A DNA stretch of 53,028 nt from Patescibacteria group bacterium (GCA_023484515.1 JAMDAY010000023.1:1-53028); one strand, 5' to 3'; shown: positions 14,859 to 23,509, counted from the first letter of the stretch. The notes: generated from the sequence alone by a model not told the origin. Numbers and translations: made by a program.

Positions 14859-14937
14859 AAATAAGTGCCTGTCCGCGCGGCATTGCCTTGCCACCGGCAG
14901 AGGCCGGGCAAAAGGGCTAAAAGCGCGCGGACAGGCA
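14859..14937 (-). terminator. Terminator of the 49-residue minus-strand gene
   Basis: Fourteen-base arms TGCCTGTCCGCGCG (14866-14879) and CGCGCGGACAGGCA (14924-14937) pair perfectly, followed on the minus strand by TTTTTTT (14859-14853 region). The loop itself can fold. It starts 6 bases past the stop of the small gene at 14943-15092. Confidence 0.7.
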
Positions 14938-14942
14938 GAAGG

Positions 14943-15092
14943 TCAATCGCCGGGTCCGAAAAAAGAACGTGTCCGTGTCAAGGAAGACAACGGCTTCTCT
15001 TCTTTGTCGGGCGGCTTTAACTTAACCGGAAACGAGGGTTCTTTCGGTTGCTCTGGGGGCTTATTATTCCCCCCTTTTTCTTTTTCTTCCAT
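14943..15092 (-). CDS. 49-residue charged, proline-rich small protein
   Basis: A minus-strand frame of 49 residues, starting MEEKEKGGNNKPPEQPKEP and ending SSLTRTRSFFGPGD. It is rich in Lys, Glu and Pro and likely disordered. Support comes from the strong terminator just after its stop and from the lack of any competing frame. The ribosome site is weak (GTAGGT), and a small hairpin CCTA/TAGG lies over the leader. No known family. Confidence 0.45.
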   Translation of the reverse strand: MEEKEKGGNNKPPEQPKEPSFPVKLKPPDKEEKPLSSLTRTRSFFGPGD

Positions 15093-15147
15093 ACCTACAA
15101 TAATAGGTTTATAACCATATTTTTGTCAACACAAAAACCAAAAAATG

Positions 15148-15156
15148 TGCTATAAT
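15148..15156 (+). promoter_or_regulatory. Extended -10 promoter of the ABC exporter gene
   Basis: TGCTATAAT at 15148-15156, 16 bases before the ATG at 15173, implying a leader of about 10 bases. No -35 at normal spacing. Confidence 0.6.
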
Positions 15157-15172
15157 AATTTTTACGGAATTT

Positions 15173-16948
15173 ATGGATAACGCGAATATAAACAAGCATT
15201 TAACCGGGAAAACGCTGAAAATTTTCTGGCAGCATTCCCAGCCATACAAATGGCTGTTGTTTTGGACCGTGGCCGCAATTTTAACGGGAAGCATTTTTGA
15301 AATTTTAAAGCCGTTATTTTACAAACAATTTTTTGATATTTTAGGAACCAACTCTCCCCAGGCAAGCTCGCTGTTGCGGATTGTGTTTTATATTTTGCTG
15401 CTGGGAACGGGAAACTGGGCAATGTGGCGGTTTGCCACTTTTGCCGGCGCCTATTTCCAGGCCAAGGCCATGACCGATATGAACTACGCCTGCTTTGAAA
15501 ACCTGCACCGGCACTCTTACCGCTTTTTTACCAATAATTTTGCGGGCAGCCTGGTCAGGAAAGTCAACAAATTTTCCAAGTCCTTTGAAACCATAACCGA
15601 CCAGTTTTTTTGGTCGTTAATTACCATTGGCATCAGGGTCGTGGCCATAAGCGTAATCCTGTTCCTGTATTCCAAAATTTTGGGAATAATAGTCATAACC
15701 TGGTCAGCGGCATTTATTGCCATCAATTACTGGCTTTCGCTCTACAAGCTGAAATTTGACATTACCAGGACTGAAATGGACACGCAAACCACGGCAGTTT
15801 TAGCCGATACCATTTCCAACAACATCAACTTAAAACTATTTGCCGCTTACGGCCAGGAAAATTCCAATTTCAAAAAAATCCTGCTTAAATGGTATAAGGC
15901 TGTCATTACCTCGTGGAATTTGCATAACCTGACCGAAGCCGTGCAGTCGCTGCTCATGGTGGTCCTGGAATTTGCCGTGTTTTATTTTGCGGTCAAATAC
16001 TGGCAAAAAGGCATGATCAGCCTTGGGGTATTCGCCATGCTCCAGGCTTATCTGGTGCAACTGTTCAACCGCTTATGGGACTTCGGGCGGAATGTAAGGA
16101 AAATTTACGAAAGCATGGCGGACGCGGTGGAAATGACCGAGATTTTGGAAACGCCGCTGGAAATTCAGGATCGTCCAGGCGCCAAGCGCCTGAAAGTTAC
16201 GGCGGGAAAAATTGAATTCAAAGGCCTTGGCTTCCGTTACCACGAACAAAGGGATGTATTTGAGAATTTCAACCTGGCCATTAATCCGGGCGAGCGCGTG
16301 GCCCTGGTCGGCCCCTCGGGCGGCGGCAAGTCCACCGTCACCAGGCTATTGCTTAGGTTCTTTGACATCCAAGACGGAAAAATTTTAATAGACGGCCAGG
16401 ACATTGCCAAAGTCACGCAGGACAGCCTTCGCCATAGCATCGCTTTAGTCCCACAAGACCCCATTCTTTTCCACCGCACCTTAATGGAAAATATCCGCTA
16501 TGCCCGCCCGGACGCATCCGACGAAGAAGTCATTATTGCCGCTAAAATGGCGCATTGCCATGAATTCATCAGCCAGCTTCCCGAAGGCTACAAAACTTAC
16601 GTGGGGGAGCGGGGAATTAAGCTGTCGGGCGGCGAACGCCAGCGCGTGGCCATTGCCCGCGCCATCTTAAAAAACGCTCCAGTTTTAATATTAGACGAGG
16701 CCACTTCCAGCCTGGACAGCGAAAGCGAGTATTATATCCAAGACGCCCTGAAAAATTTAATGAAAAACAAAACTACCATTGTCATTGCGCACCGGCTTTC
16801 CACCATCATGCAAATGGACCGCATTCTGGTGCTGGACGGCGGAAAAATAACCGAACAGGGCCGCCATGAAGAATTGCTCAAAATGAAGGAAGGCACATAC
16901 CAGCGCCTTTGGGAAATCCAGGCGGGCGGGTTTGCGGCGGCAGGATAA
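15173..16948 (+). CDS. ABC exporter (fused permease and ATPase, MsbA-like)
   Basis: A 591-residue half-transporter. The N-terminal membrane domain (about 20-310) has six predicted helices. The ATPase domain (about 345-585) has Walker A GPSGGGKST near 379-387, signature LSGGERQ near 484, Walker B LILDEATSSLD near 505-515 and the H-loop IAHRLS. It should work as a homodimer exporting a lipid, peptide or drug. A very short leader follows an extended -10 promoter. The substrate cannot be read from sequence. Confidence 0.93.
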   Translation: MDNANINKHLTGKTLKIFWQHSQPYKWLLFWTVAAILTGSIFEILKPLFYKQFFDILGTNSPQASSLLRIVFYILLLGTGNWAMWRFATFAGAYFQAKAMTDMNYACFENLHRHSYRFFTNNFAGSLVRKVNKFSKSFETITDQFFWSLITIGIRVVAISVILFLYSKILGIIVITWSAAFIAINYWLSLYKLKFDITRTEMDTQTTAVLADTISNNINLKLFAAYGQENSNFKKILLKWYKAVITSWNLHNLTEAVQSLLMVVLEFAVFYFAVKYWQKGMISLGVFAMLQAYLVQLFNRLWDFGRNVRKIYESMADAVEMTEILETPLEIQDRPGAKRLKVTAGKIEFKGLGFRYHEQRDVFENFNLAINPGERVALVGPSGGGKSTVTRLLLRFFDIQDGKILIDGQDIAKVTQDSLRHSIALVPQDPILFHRTLMENIRYARPDASDEEVIIAAKMAHCHEFISQLPEGYKTYVGERGIKLSGGERQRVAIARAILKNAPVLILDEATSSLDSESEYYIQDALKNLMKNKTTIVIAHRLSTIMQMDRILVLDGGKITEQGRHEELLKMKEGTYQRLWEIQAGGFAAAG

Positions 16949-16986
16949 TTCCAATTTAACGTAAAATTATTATAAGAAACAAATTT

Positions 16987-17463
16987 ATGATACAAAAACA
17001 GCCGGGTTTTACTTTGCTTGAGCTGCTGATAGTCATAGCCATTATCGGCATATTGTCCAGCATAGTATTCCTGTCAATCAACAATGCCAGGGTTAGGGGA
17101 AGAGATGCCAAGCGCATCGGGGATATGAGGCAAATGGTCAGCAGCCTGGAGCAATATTATATCCAAAACGGCTTCTATCCGACCGGAACCGCTTCAATTG
17201 CTTCTCCCGGCTCCCTGCTAAGCGGCTCCGATGCCTTAAACGGTTCTCAAGAGCCGCTGACGCCCGGTTATATAGCCACTATACCCGTTGCTCCGGCGCC
17301 GGCTGACGGCAGTTGCGCCGGCAATAGCGGCAGGAACGGTAACAGCTATTGGTATGATGCCGCGCCTGACGGCAGCTTTTACACTATAACCTTCTGTCTC
17401 GGCAAGGACAATGAAAACTGGGGTTCGGGCGTACGTACCGCCACGCCTGACGGGATAGAGTAA
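16987..17463 (+). CDS. Type IV prepilin-like protein
   Basis: A 158-residue protein with a class III signal: MIQKQPG, cleavage before Phe8, then FTLLELLIVIAIIGIL with the conserved Glu at position 5 of the mature chain. The C-terminal globular part carries two Cys residues (SCAGN and TFCLG) that could form a disulfide. Length and the ARVRGRDAKRIGDMRQM segment fit GspG/PilA-like pilins common in Patescibacteria. Peptidase and assembly ATPases are not in the window. It could be a pilus subunit or minor pseudopilin. Confidence 0.9.
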   Translation: MIQKQPGFTLLELLIVIAIIGILSSIVFLSINNARVRGRDAKRIGDMRQMVSSLEQYYIQNGFYPTGTASIASPGSLLSGSDALNGSQEPLTPGYIATIPVAPAPADGSCAGNSGRNGNSYWYDAAPDGSFYTITFCLGKDNENWGSGVRTATPDGIE

Positions 17464-17592
17464 AATTTCGCTATCCACGCTCATATTCAGCTGCCGGGTG
17501 CTGAACAAAACCCATAAACCTGTATATTGTTTTTTTGCCTCACCGGTAAAAATTATAAAAATACATTAATCATAAAAATTAATTTTTCTCAA

Positions 17593-17964
17593 ATGCCAAA
17601 TCTTCAAGAAGTGTTCAACCGCATCCGCGAAACTAAAAAAACGCAAAAAGAAATCCGCACCCATTATAAGGATATTTTAACTTCCAGCAACGAATACCAT
17701 GAAATAACCGAAAAGCTGCGCGGCTACAAGCTCCGCAAAAAACAAATGGAAGAAGAAGCCAAGGCCGAACTAGGCAACGAATTCGCCAAGCTGGAAGCGC
17801 TGAAAAAGGATGTTGAATTGGACGGCGAACTGCTGGCCGATCTGGCCATTTCCGCAATGGTAAAAGGCGAAACCGTCATGGTCACTGACGCTGAAAATAA
17901 CGAGTACGAACCCGTATTTACCGTAAAGTTCAAAAAAACCCGCGTAGAAAACAAAAAAACATAA
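17593..17964 (+). CDS. Helical coiled-coil hypothetical protein
   Basis: A 123-residue mostly charged protein. Residues 1-80 are predicted long helices rich in Lys and Glu (IRETKKTQKEIRTHYKDIL), and the end (VMVTDAENNEYEPVFTVKFKKTR) looks like a beta hairpin. ATG 17593 (MPNLQEVF) is preferred over 17527, whose extra codons are AT-rich leader-like. I do not recognise a family. A terminator follows. Confidence 0.7.
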   Translation: MPNLQEVFNRIRETKKTQKEIRTHYKDILTSSNEYHEITEKLRGYKLRKKQMEEEAKAELGNEFAKLEALKKDVELDGELLADLAISAMVKGETVMVTDAENNEYEPVFTVKFKKTRVENKKT

Positions 17965-18018
17965 GCCTCTTTTTCACTTTCGCGGCAGTTTGCCGTCGCA
18001 CAAATTGAAAATGCCGAA

Positions 18019-18042
18019 AAGCGCCCTAATAGGGCGTTTTTT
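18019..18042 (+). terminator. Terminator after the coiled-coil gene
   Basis: Stem AAGCGCCCT/AGGGCGTTTT with a TTTTTT tail. Confidence 0.85.
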
Positions 18043-18066
18043 AAGTTTAGAATTAAGGAGGAGGAA

Positions 18067-18522
18067 ATGCAGAGTGGCAAGCAGCAGGAAAAATCCCGCA
18101 ATCGCGCTGAGGTCATCTTAGCGGACGGAGAAGCGGCATTAAGAAGCCTGGGCAGGTATTACTTTGAAAAGGCGGGGTACGCCATCTTGGCGGAAATAGC
18201 CACAATAGACGAGGCTGTTTCCATTACCCCGTGGCTGGTAATGGTCCGGCGGGAAGAAAAGGAAAAAGGTGAGTGCGCAACGCTATTCGGCATAGTGGAA
18301 GAGAATCTTTCTCCCGGACGTTACGACGGCATGGAAGGGGAAAAGATTGCGGAAATATTAAGGGCAAAACTGCCGGATATAGTGATCATTAACTATTCCA
18401 CTTCCTGCCAAAAAGAATTCGGCGACTGCAATATAAGGAAACCGGATTCGTTTGATATAATAGTAAAGGCCTGCGATCAAATACTGGAAGGCCAAAATAA
18501 AAATAACAGGAAGCCAGGCTAA
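18067..18522 (+). CDS. Degenerate receiver-like protein
   Basis: A 151-residue protein starting after a very strong ribosome site (AAGGAGGAGGAA). The first part (AEVILADGEAALRSLGRYYFEKAGYAILAEIATIDEA) looks like the first strand and helix of a receiver, and LPDIVIINYS resembles the phosphoacceptor strand with Asn in place of Asp. An insert of about 55 residues separates them. It probably folds like a receiver but cannot be phosphorylated in the usual way. It is a single-gene unit, with terminators on both sides. Confidence 0.55.
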   Translation: MQSGKQQEKSRNRAEVILADGEAALRSLGRYYFEKAGYAILAEIATIDEAVSITPWLVMVRREEKEKGECATLFGIVEENLSPGRYDGMEGEKIAEILRAKLPDIVIINYSTSCQKEFGDCNIRKPDSFDIIVKACDQILEGQNKNNRKPG

Positions 18523-18546
18523 CCGCTGTTGCCGGGAAAACGGCCG

Positions 18547-18594
18547 AAGGGGATCCCGACTGTTGAATAAACAGACGGGAGCCCCTTTTTTTCT
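18547..18594 (+). terminator. Terminator before rarA
   Basis: Long stem (AAGGGG-A-TCCCG ... CGGGA-G-CCCCTT with an inner CTGTT/AACAG) and TTTTTTT tail; it insulates rarA from the gene before it. Confidence 0.9.
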
Positions 18595-18600
18595 AAATTT

Positions 18601-18609
18601 TGTTATAAT
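18601..18609 (+). promoter_or_regulatory. Extended -10 promoter giving a leaderless rarA mRNA
   Basis: TGTTATAAT at 18601-18609 ends 6 bases before the rarA ATG at 18616, so transcription should start at or next to the start codon. No ribosome site is possible between them. Confidence 0.6.
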
Positions 18610-18615
18610 AAACCC

Positions 18616-19845
18616 ATGGAACCGTTGGCATCAAAAATTCGGCCGCAAAATTTGGAAGAATTTGTCGGGCAACAGCACTTGGCAGGCCCGGGAAAGCCTT
18701 TGCGCGCGGCTATCGGGCAAAAACATTTGTTTTCATTCATCCTTTGGGGGCCGCCCGGGGTAGGAAAGACAACTCTGGCGAGGATTTACGCCAAGGCCCT
18801 GGGTGCGGATTACTACGAGCTTTCCGCGGTCTCCGCAGGCAAGGATGACATAAGAAAAATAATTTCCAACGGCAAGCCCCCAATACCAAATGTTACGTCG
18901 GCTTACGACTTGCCGCCGGCTTTTGCCGCGCAACGCGGTCCGCGCAAAACATCCGAATTAAAAAAGGAAGGACCTGAACCGCAACGTCCAAAAATCCTGT
19001 TTTTAGACGAAATCCACCGCTTTAACAAGGCGCAACAGGACTACTTGCTGCCTTTTGTGGAATCCGGACAACTGACTTTAATAGGAGCCACCACGGAAAA
19101 CCCTTCGTTTGAAGTTATTTCGCCTTTGTTGTCCCGCTGCCGGGTTTTTGTCTTAAACGAGCTTTCCCGCGACGAAATGAAACAGGTAATAAAACGGACC
19201 GGGATAAAAATGGACGGGTCGGCAGGCGACTGGCTGGTAAAAATGGCCAACGGCGACGCCAGGGCGGCCATTACCATGATAGAAAATACCCTAAAGCTTT
19301 ACGGGAAGATTACCGAAGAAAACCTCAAGCAGACTTTGCAGTCAAAATTCCTGCGCTATGACAAGGCCGGGGAAGAACATTACAATACCATTAGCGCGTT
19401 CATAAAGTCCATGCGGGCTTCCCAGGCCGACGCGGCCCTTTACTATTTGGCCAGGATGGTGGAGGCGGGGGAAGACCCGCTGTTTATTGCGCGGCGCATG
19501 GTCGTTTTTGCCAGCGAGGACATCGGCCTGGCCCAACCGACCGCGCTGGTAGTGGCCAATGCGGTGTTCCGCGCCTGCGAGACCATCGGCTACCCGGAAT
19601 GCGCCATTAACCTGGCGCACGGAGCCGCTTATTTGTGCCAGTGCAAAAAAAACCGCTCCGCCTATAACGCCTTGCGTGCTGCACAATCCGACGTCAAACA
19701 ACACGGTAATTTGCCCGTGCCATTAAAAATCCGCAACGCCGTAACAAATCTCATGGAAGATTTAGGTTACGGGGAAGGATACGAAAAATACGACAAAAAT
19801 GATTATTTGCCGGGAGAATTAAAAGGAAAAAAATATTTAGAATGA
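18616..19845 (+). CDS. rarA: Replication-associated recombination AAA+ ATPase RarA/MgsA
   Basis: A 409-residue AAA+ protein related to clamp-loader subunits, acting at stalled replication forks. Walker A WGPPGVGKTT at 44-53, Walker B ILFLDEIHRFNKAQQ at 127-141, sensor 1 GATTENPSFE and arginine-finger SRCR follow. The C-terminal half carries the tetramerisation region with FASEDIGLA and AHGAAYL. About 40 residues between RKII (84) and KILFLDE (127) look like an insert rich in Pro and charged residues. It overlaps the next gene by 4 bases (ATGA). Confidence 0.95.
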   Translation: MEPLASKIRPQNLEEFVGQQHLAGPGKPLRAAIGQKHLFSFILWGPPGVGKTTLARIYAKALGADYYELSAVSAGKDDIRKIISNGKPPIPNVTSAYDLPPAFAAQRGPRKTSELKKEGPEPQRPKILFLDEIHRFNKAQQDYLLPFVESGQLTLIGATTENPSFEVISPLLSRCRVFVLNELSRDEMKQVIKRTGIKMDGSAGDWLVKMANGDARAAITMIENTLKLYGKITEENLKQTLQSKFLRYDKAGEEHYNTISAFIKSMRASQADAALYYLARMVEAGEDPLFIARRMVVFASEDIGLAQPTALVVANAVFRACETIGYPECAINLAHGAAYLCQCKKNRSAYNALRAAQSDVKQHGNLPVPLKIRNAVTNLMEDLGYGEGYEKYDKNDYLPGELKGKKYLE

Positions 19846-20477
19846 CCCGAAAAGAAAATAAACATATTTTAATATTTGACTTTGACGGCGTGCTGGCTGA
19901 CAGCCTGAAGGCGACTTTATATTGCAACAGGTCCGTCTATTCCCCCAAACTGACAAAAAAACTTATGCTTAAGGCATACGAGGGAAATTTTTTTAAAACC
20001 GCGGGCAAGTGGTTTGTGCCTGAAAGAGTCAAAGATTTCTTTTCTCTCTATTCCGCGCAATTTTCTAAAATACCCCCCTATAAAGGCGTTTCCCAAACTC
20101 TAAAAAAGTTAGCACCCGCATACCAAATGGCCGTAATAACTTCCAATAGCGGCAAAGTAGCCGAATTATATTTGAAAAAATACCATCTGGATAAGTATTT
20201 TAAATATGTCTTGGGCAAGGAGTTCAACAACAGCAAGACCGCTAAAATAAATTTTTTACTTTCAAAGTATCGCACCGTTCCAGCGCAGTGCCTGTTTATT
20301 ACCGACACTTTGGGCGATATTTTGGAAGCCCGGGAGTGCGGAATCAAATCCCTCGCCTTGGCCGGCGGGTTCCACTCCAAACCAACTCTACTCAAAGGCA
20401 AGCCGGCAATCTTTTTAAAAAACCGTTCCAAAATGGACGTGACAATTAACCGATTTTTTAAAGAAAACAATAAGTAA
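19842..20477 (+). CDS. HAD-family hydrolase (phosphatase-like)
   Basis: A 211-residue protein with HAD motif I FDFDGVLADS (nucleophile D13, acid D15), motif II VITSNS, a lysine in the helix before motif III (NNSKTAKINFLL) and motif III ITDTLGDILEA. The cap is the small alpha-helical type, as in phosphoglycolate phosphatase or beta-phosphoglucomutase relatives. Substrate not deducible. It is translationally coupled to rarA through an ATGA overlap. Confidence 0.85.
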   Translation: MTRKENKHILIFDFDGVLADSLKATLYCNRSVYSPKLTKKLMLKAYEGNFFKTAGKWFVPERVKDFFSLYSAQFSKIPPYKGVSQTLKKLAPAYQMAVITSNSGKVAELYLKKYHLDKYFKYVLGKEFNNSKTAKINFLLSKYRTVPAQCLFITDTLGDILEARECGIKSLALAGGFHSKPTLLKGKPAIFLKNRSKMDVTINRFFKENNK

Positions 20478-20592
20478 GAGGCCTTAATCCGGACAATCCG
20501 AGGCGGTACTGCCAAGCAACTTCTCCAAAAAATGATTTTCAGGTATACTTAAAAACGGCAATGGAAATTTTGCAATAAATATTTTTTACATA

Positions 20593-21501
20593 ATGGGCTT
20601 TATCAACATTATTCTTATAATTGCCGGATTGTGCCTGTTTGAAACCATTTCCAGCATTGACAACGCCATTATTAACGCGGAAGTGCTTTCCACCATGCAG
20701 GCCAAGGCCAGGAAATGGTTTCTGCTCTGGGGCATGCTGTTTGCAGTGTTTGTCATCCGCGGGCTGCTGCCTTGGCTGATTGTCTGGCTGACCAATACTT
20801 CCTTAGGCCCCTTAGGCGCTTTGACCGCAACGTTCAGCGCCGACCCGGCCGTGGCTGCGGCCATAGAACATTCCGCGCCGCTGCTGCTTATGGCCGGCGG
20901 CGTATTCCTGGTTTTTTTATTTTTTCATTGGCTGTTTTTGGAACCGAAAAATTACGGACTGTGGGGGGAAAAATTTTTCCACTCGCAGGGCGTGTGGTTT
21001 TACGCCGTCATCTCCGTATTGCTTGCGGTAATTGTCTGGCTGTCCTTGCAGAAAAATCCTTACTTGGCGTTTGCCGCAGTTATCGGTTCCACAGTATTTT
21101 TTATTACCCACGGCTTTAAAGAAAACGCTGCGGCCAAAGAAAAAGAACTGGTTAAAGAAGGCCTGTCTGACATTAGTAAAATTCTATATTTGGAAGTCAT
21201 AGACGCCACATTTAGCATTGACGGCGTACTTGGCGCATTTGCCTTTACCCTGGCCGTGCCCTTGATATTAATTGGCAACAGTCTCGGTGCAATCGTGGTT
21301 CGCCAGGTTACTATAAGCAATATTGAAAGGATAAAAAGATTCGTATTCTTGAAAAACGGGGCCATGTATTCCATCTTGTTTTTGGGAACTATTATGCTGC
21401 TGGATGGTTTCGGCTTTAAATTCCCCTTTTGGGTCTCCCCGGTTGCCACTTTTACCGCCATTTCCTATTTCTTTTATAAATCCTTAAAATTCCGGGCGTA
21501 A
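20593..21501 (+). CDS. TerC/DUF475-family integral membrane protein
   Basis: A 302-residue protein with about eight membrane helices. The acidic motifs FETISSIDNAIINAEVLS (near 18-35) and EVIDATFSIDGVLGAFA (near 198-214) are the paired signatures of the DUF475/TerC superfamily, thought to handle metal ions such as manganese at the membrane. A hairpin (21545-21564) followed by TTTT ends the unit. The family is clear; the transported ion is not. Confidence 0.85.
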   Translation: MGFINIILIIAGLCLFETISSIDNAIINAEVLSTMQAKARKWFLLWGMLFAVFVIRGLLPWLIVWLTNTSLGPLGALTATFSADPAVAAAIEHSAPLLLMAGGVFLVFLFFHWLFLEPKNYGLWGEKFFHSQGVWFYAVISVLLAVIVWLSLQKNPYLAFAAVIGSTVFFITHGFKENAAAKEKELVKEGLSDISKILYLEVIDATFSIDGVLGAFAFTLAVPLILIGNSLGAIVVRQVTISNIERIKRFVFLKNGAMYSILFLGTIMLLDGFGFKFPFWVSPVATFTAISYFFYKSLKFRA

Positions 21502-21544
21502 GCTGCCAATTGCCATCTGCGCAAAGTCCATAAGGTTATAGCAT

Positions 21545-21565
21545 AAACACGCTACGGCGTGTTTT
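21545..21565 (+). terminator. Terminator after the TerC-like gene
   Basis: Stem AAACACGC/GCGTGTTT with a short TTTT tract. Confidence 0.65.
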
Positions 21566-21670
21566 AATTTATCCATCTTTCAATATTTTAAACTTAAAAT
21601 TTATTTTGTAAGTAATGCCCGCTCTTGGCGTCTTACAGGCCAAATTGGCGCAATTTAAATATTGCATATT

Positions 21671-21676
21671 TATAAT
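21671..21676 (+). promoter_or_regulatory. -10 box of the 32-residue protein
   Basis: TATAAT 33 bases before the ATG at 21709; the sequence before it is AT-rich and holds no clear -35 at 17 bases. Confidence 0.45.
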
Positions 21677-21708
21677 GTTAAAACATGCTTGGAAGGGAGG
21701 TGGAACTC

Positions 21709-21807
21709 ATGGCAGAAAATATTTACAACCAAAATCGCGGCAATACGGATGAAGACGAAGTAAAAATGGGAACCGGGGCGGGAATGACTGGCGAAGAAAA
21801 TGAATAA
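21709..21807 (+). CDS. 32-residue acidic small protein
   Basis: ATG 21709 to TAA 21807 encodes MAENIYNQNRGNTDEDEVK and then a Gly/Met/Glu-rich tail. The start follows an excellent ribosome site, GGAAGGGAGGTGG (21691-21703), and the gene ends just before a strong terminator. A complete promoter-SD-ORF-terminator unit argues for a real, well-expressed small protein. No family recognised. Confidence 0.7.
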   Translation: MAENIYNQNRGNTDEDEVKMGTGAGMTGEENE

Positions 21808-21824
21808 AGCCAAACTTGAAGCGG

Positions 21825-21854
21825 CCGCCCGGATAAAAAATCCGGGCGGTTTTG
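21825..21854 (+). terminator. Terminator of the 32-residue gene
   Basis: Perfect 10-bp stem CCGCCCGGAT/ATCCGGGCGG with loop AAAAA and TTTTGTT tail. Confidence 0.9.
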
Positions 21855-21947
21855 TTATGCATGGTATTTTTGGTATAATTACCGGGCGCTAATGAACTGG
21901 CGCTATTATCAAAGTTCCTGCCGCAGTTGCAAATATCGGCAAATATT

Positions 21948-22991
21948 ATGATTTCTTTCCAATCCCTGCTTAAAAAATATGACTACCAACTGCCGGAAAG
22001 TTTTATCGCCCAGCAGCCGGCTGCGCCGCGCGATCATGCCAAACTGCTGGTTTTCCGCAAGTTTGCCAAAAATGAGGCGTTTAACAAATTTTATAATCTG
22101 CCAAATTATCTTCCCGCAAACAGCGTATTGGTTTTTAACCATACCCGCGTCCTGCCGGCGCGTTTCAGCGTGTTAAAAAATACCGGCGGCAGTGCGGAAA
22201 TCCTTTTTGTAGAAAAAAATAAGAAATTTTTAAAAACGTTATGCAATAAAAAACTGCCAGCCAACCAGACTGTCCGGCTTTTGCAAAACCCAAACTATAA
22301 ATTTTTAGTGGCAGGAAAACAGAACCGGCATTATCTCTTAAAACCGCTATTTGCAATGGAAAAATGGTTGCCGGTTCTGAATAAATTTGGAAAGATGCCG
22401 CTTCCGCCTTACATTAAACATTCTTCTTTAAACGAAAAGCAAAAACGCGACAAATACCAAACCGTATTCGCCAGGTCCGGAAAATCCATTGCCGCGCCAA
22501 CGGCCAGCCTGCATTTTACGAAAAGGTTGATGCAAAATCTTAAACAAAAGGGGATTGCCGTTAAATTTGTCAGGCTGGACGTCGGTTTGGGTACATTTGC
22601 CCCCTTGCAAGAGGGACAAGTCCGCCAAGGCAGGCTACATCGGGAATTTTATTCCATTGATCCGGTTACCGCCGCTTATCTGAACAAGGCTAAAGAAACA
22701 GGCCGGCCGATTATTGCAGTAGGAACTACGGTTACCCGGACATTGGAATCCGCGGTTCGGGCCGGCCGGTTAAGCAAATTATCCGGCGAAACAAGCTTGT
22801 TCATCCAAGAAGGATACGAGTTTCAGTTTGTTCGCGGGCTGATTACCAATTTCCACGTGCCCCGATCCAGCCTGCTTATGCTGGTATCGGCTTTTGCCGG
22901 CAGAAAAAATATCTTCAGGCTTTACCGTAAAGCCATGGAAAAAGATTTTAAATTCTTCTCCTTCGGCGACTCCATGCTTATTTTACCTTAA
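21948..22991 (+). CDS. queA: QueA, S-adenosylmethionine:tRNA ribosyltransferase-isomerase
   Basis: A 347-residue enzyme that adds the epoxycyclopentanediol ring to preQ1 at position 34 of GUN-anticodon tRNAs in queuosine synthesis. Typical stretches: YQLPESFIAQQPAAPRDHAKLL at the N-terminus, NHTRVLPAR near 64, GKMPLPPYI near 149, AAPTASLHFT near 180, DVGLGTFAPLQ near 207, AVGTTVTRTLESA near 248, and ITNFHVPRSSLLMLVSAF near 299. ATG 21948 is preferred over 21927. No other queuosine gene is here; the tRNA-Tyr at 181 is an expected target. Confidence 0.95.
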   Translation: MISFQSLLKKYDYQLPESFIAQQPAAPRDHAKLLVFRKFAKNEAFNKFYNLPNYLPANSVLVFNHTRVLPARFSVLKNTGGSAEILFVEKNKKFLKTLCNKKLPANQTVRLLQNPNYKFLVAGKQNRHYLLKPLFAMEKWLPVLNKFGKMPLPPYIKHSSLNEKQKRDKYQTVFARSGKSIAAPTASLHFTKRLMQNLKQKGIAVKFVRLDVGLGTFAPLQEGQVRQGRLHREFYSIDPVTAAYLNKAKETGRPIIAVGTTVTRTLESAVRAGRLSKLSGETSLFIQEGYEFQFVRGLITNFHVPRSSLLMLVSAFAGRKNIFRLYRKAMEKDFKFFSFGDSMLILP

Positions 22992-23068
22992 ATTTATGGT
23001 AAACTGTGGATATTTATTAAAAATTGACTTTTGATAAAAAATTGCAAGATTTGCTTTAAATAAGGCAC

Positions 23069-23103
23069 TTTTTAACGGCTCAACAGCGTTGAGCCGTTAA
23101 AAA
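23069..23103. terminator. Hairpin after queA
   Basis: Stem AACGGCTCAAC/GTTGAGCCGTT extended by TTTTT/AAAAA. It may end queA transcripts, though no free T-run follows. Confidence 0.55.
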
Positions 23104-23236
23104 ATTACCAAAGATGCCCGGAATATTTAAAAAAACCTTGATTTTATTGGGGTTTTTGCTTATCATACCTTTAGCAAATTATCAATTAATTTCTCCTATG
23201 GATAATTTCCTAAGGGGGACAAGGAAACACACAAGT

Positions 23237-23509
23237 ATGACTAAGTCAGAACTTTTGCAGGCCATTGCCGACAAATTAGGCAAGACCCGCAAGGAAGTCA
23301 GCGAAATGCTGGATGTCTTGGTGGAAATGGCTTATGCCGAAACCAAGAAAGCCGGCGAATTCACCATTCCCGGACTGGGCAAGCTGGTAAAGAAGCATCG
23401 CGATGCCAGGCAGGGCAGAAACCCCGCCACCGGCGAAACCATCCAAATTCCGGCCAAAACCGTAGTCAAATTCCGCGTTGCCAAGGCAGCCAAGGACGCA
23501 ATTCTTTAA
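23237..23509 (+). CDS. HU-family DNA-binding protein
   Basis: A 90-residue histone-like protein that bends and compacts DNA as a dimer. It begins MTKSELLQAIADKLGKTRKEV and carries the HU/IHF beta-arm region (GRNPATGETIQIPAKTVVKF, usual GRNPxTG motif) and C-terminal helix. ATG 23237 fits the family's normal start. The same frame is open upstream to 23114 and would add 41 residues with a hydrophobic stretch (TLILLGFLLIIPLANY), which I take as non-coding leader. A convergent bidirectional terminator follows. Confidence 0.93.
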   Translation: MTKSELLQAIADKLGKTRKEVSEMLDVLVEMAYAETKKAGEFTIPGLGKLVKKHRDARQGRNPATGETIQIPAKTVVKFRVAKAAKDAIL

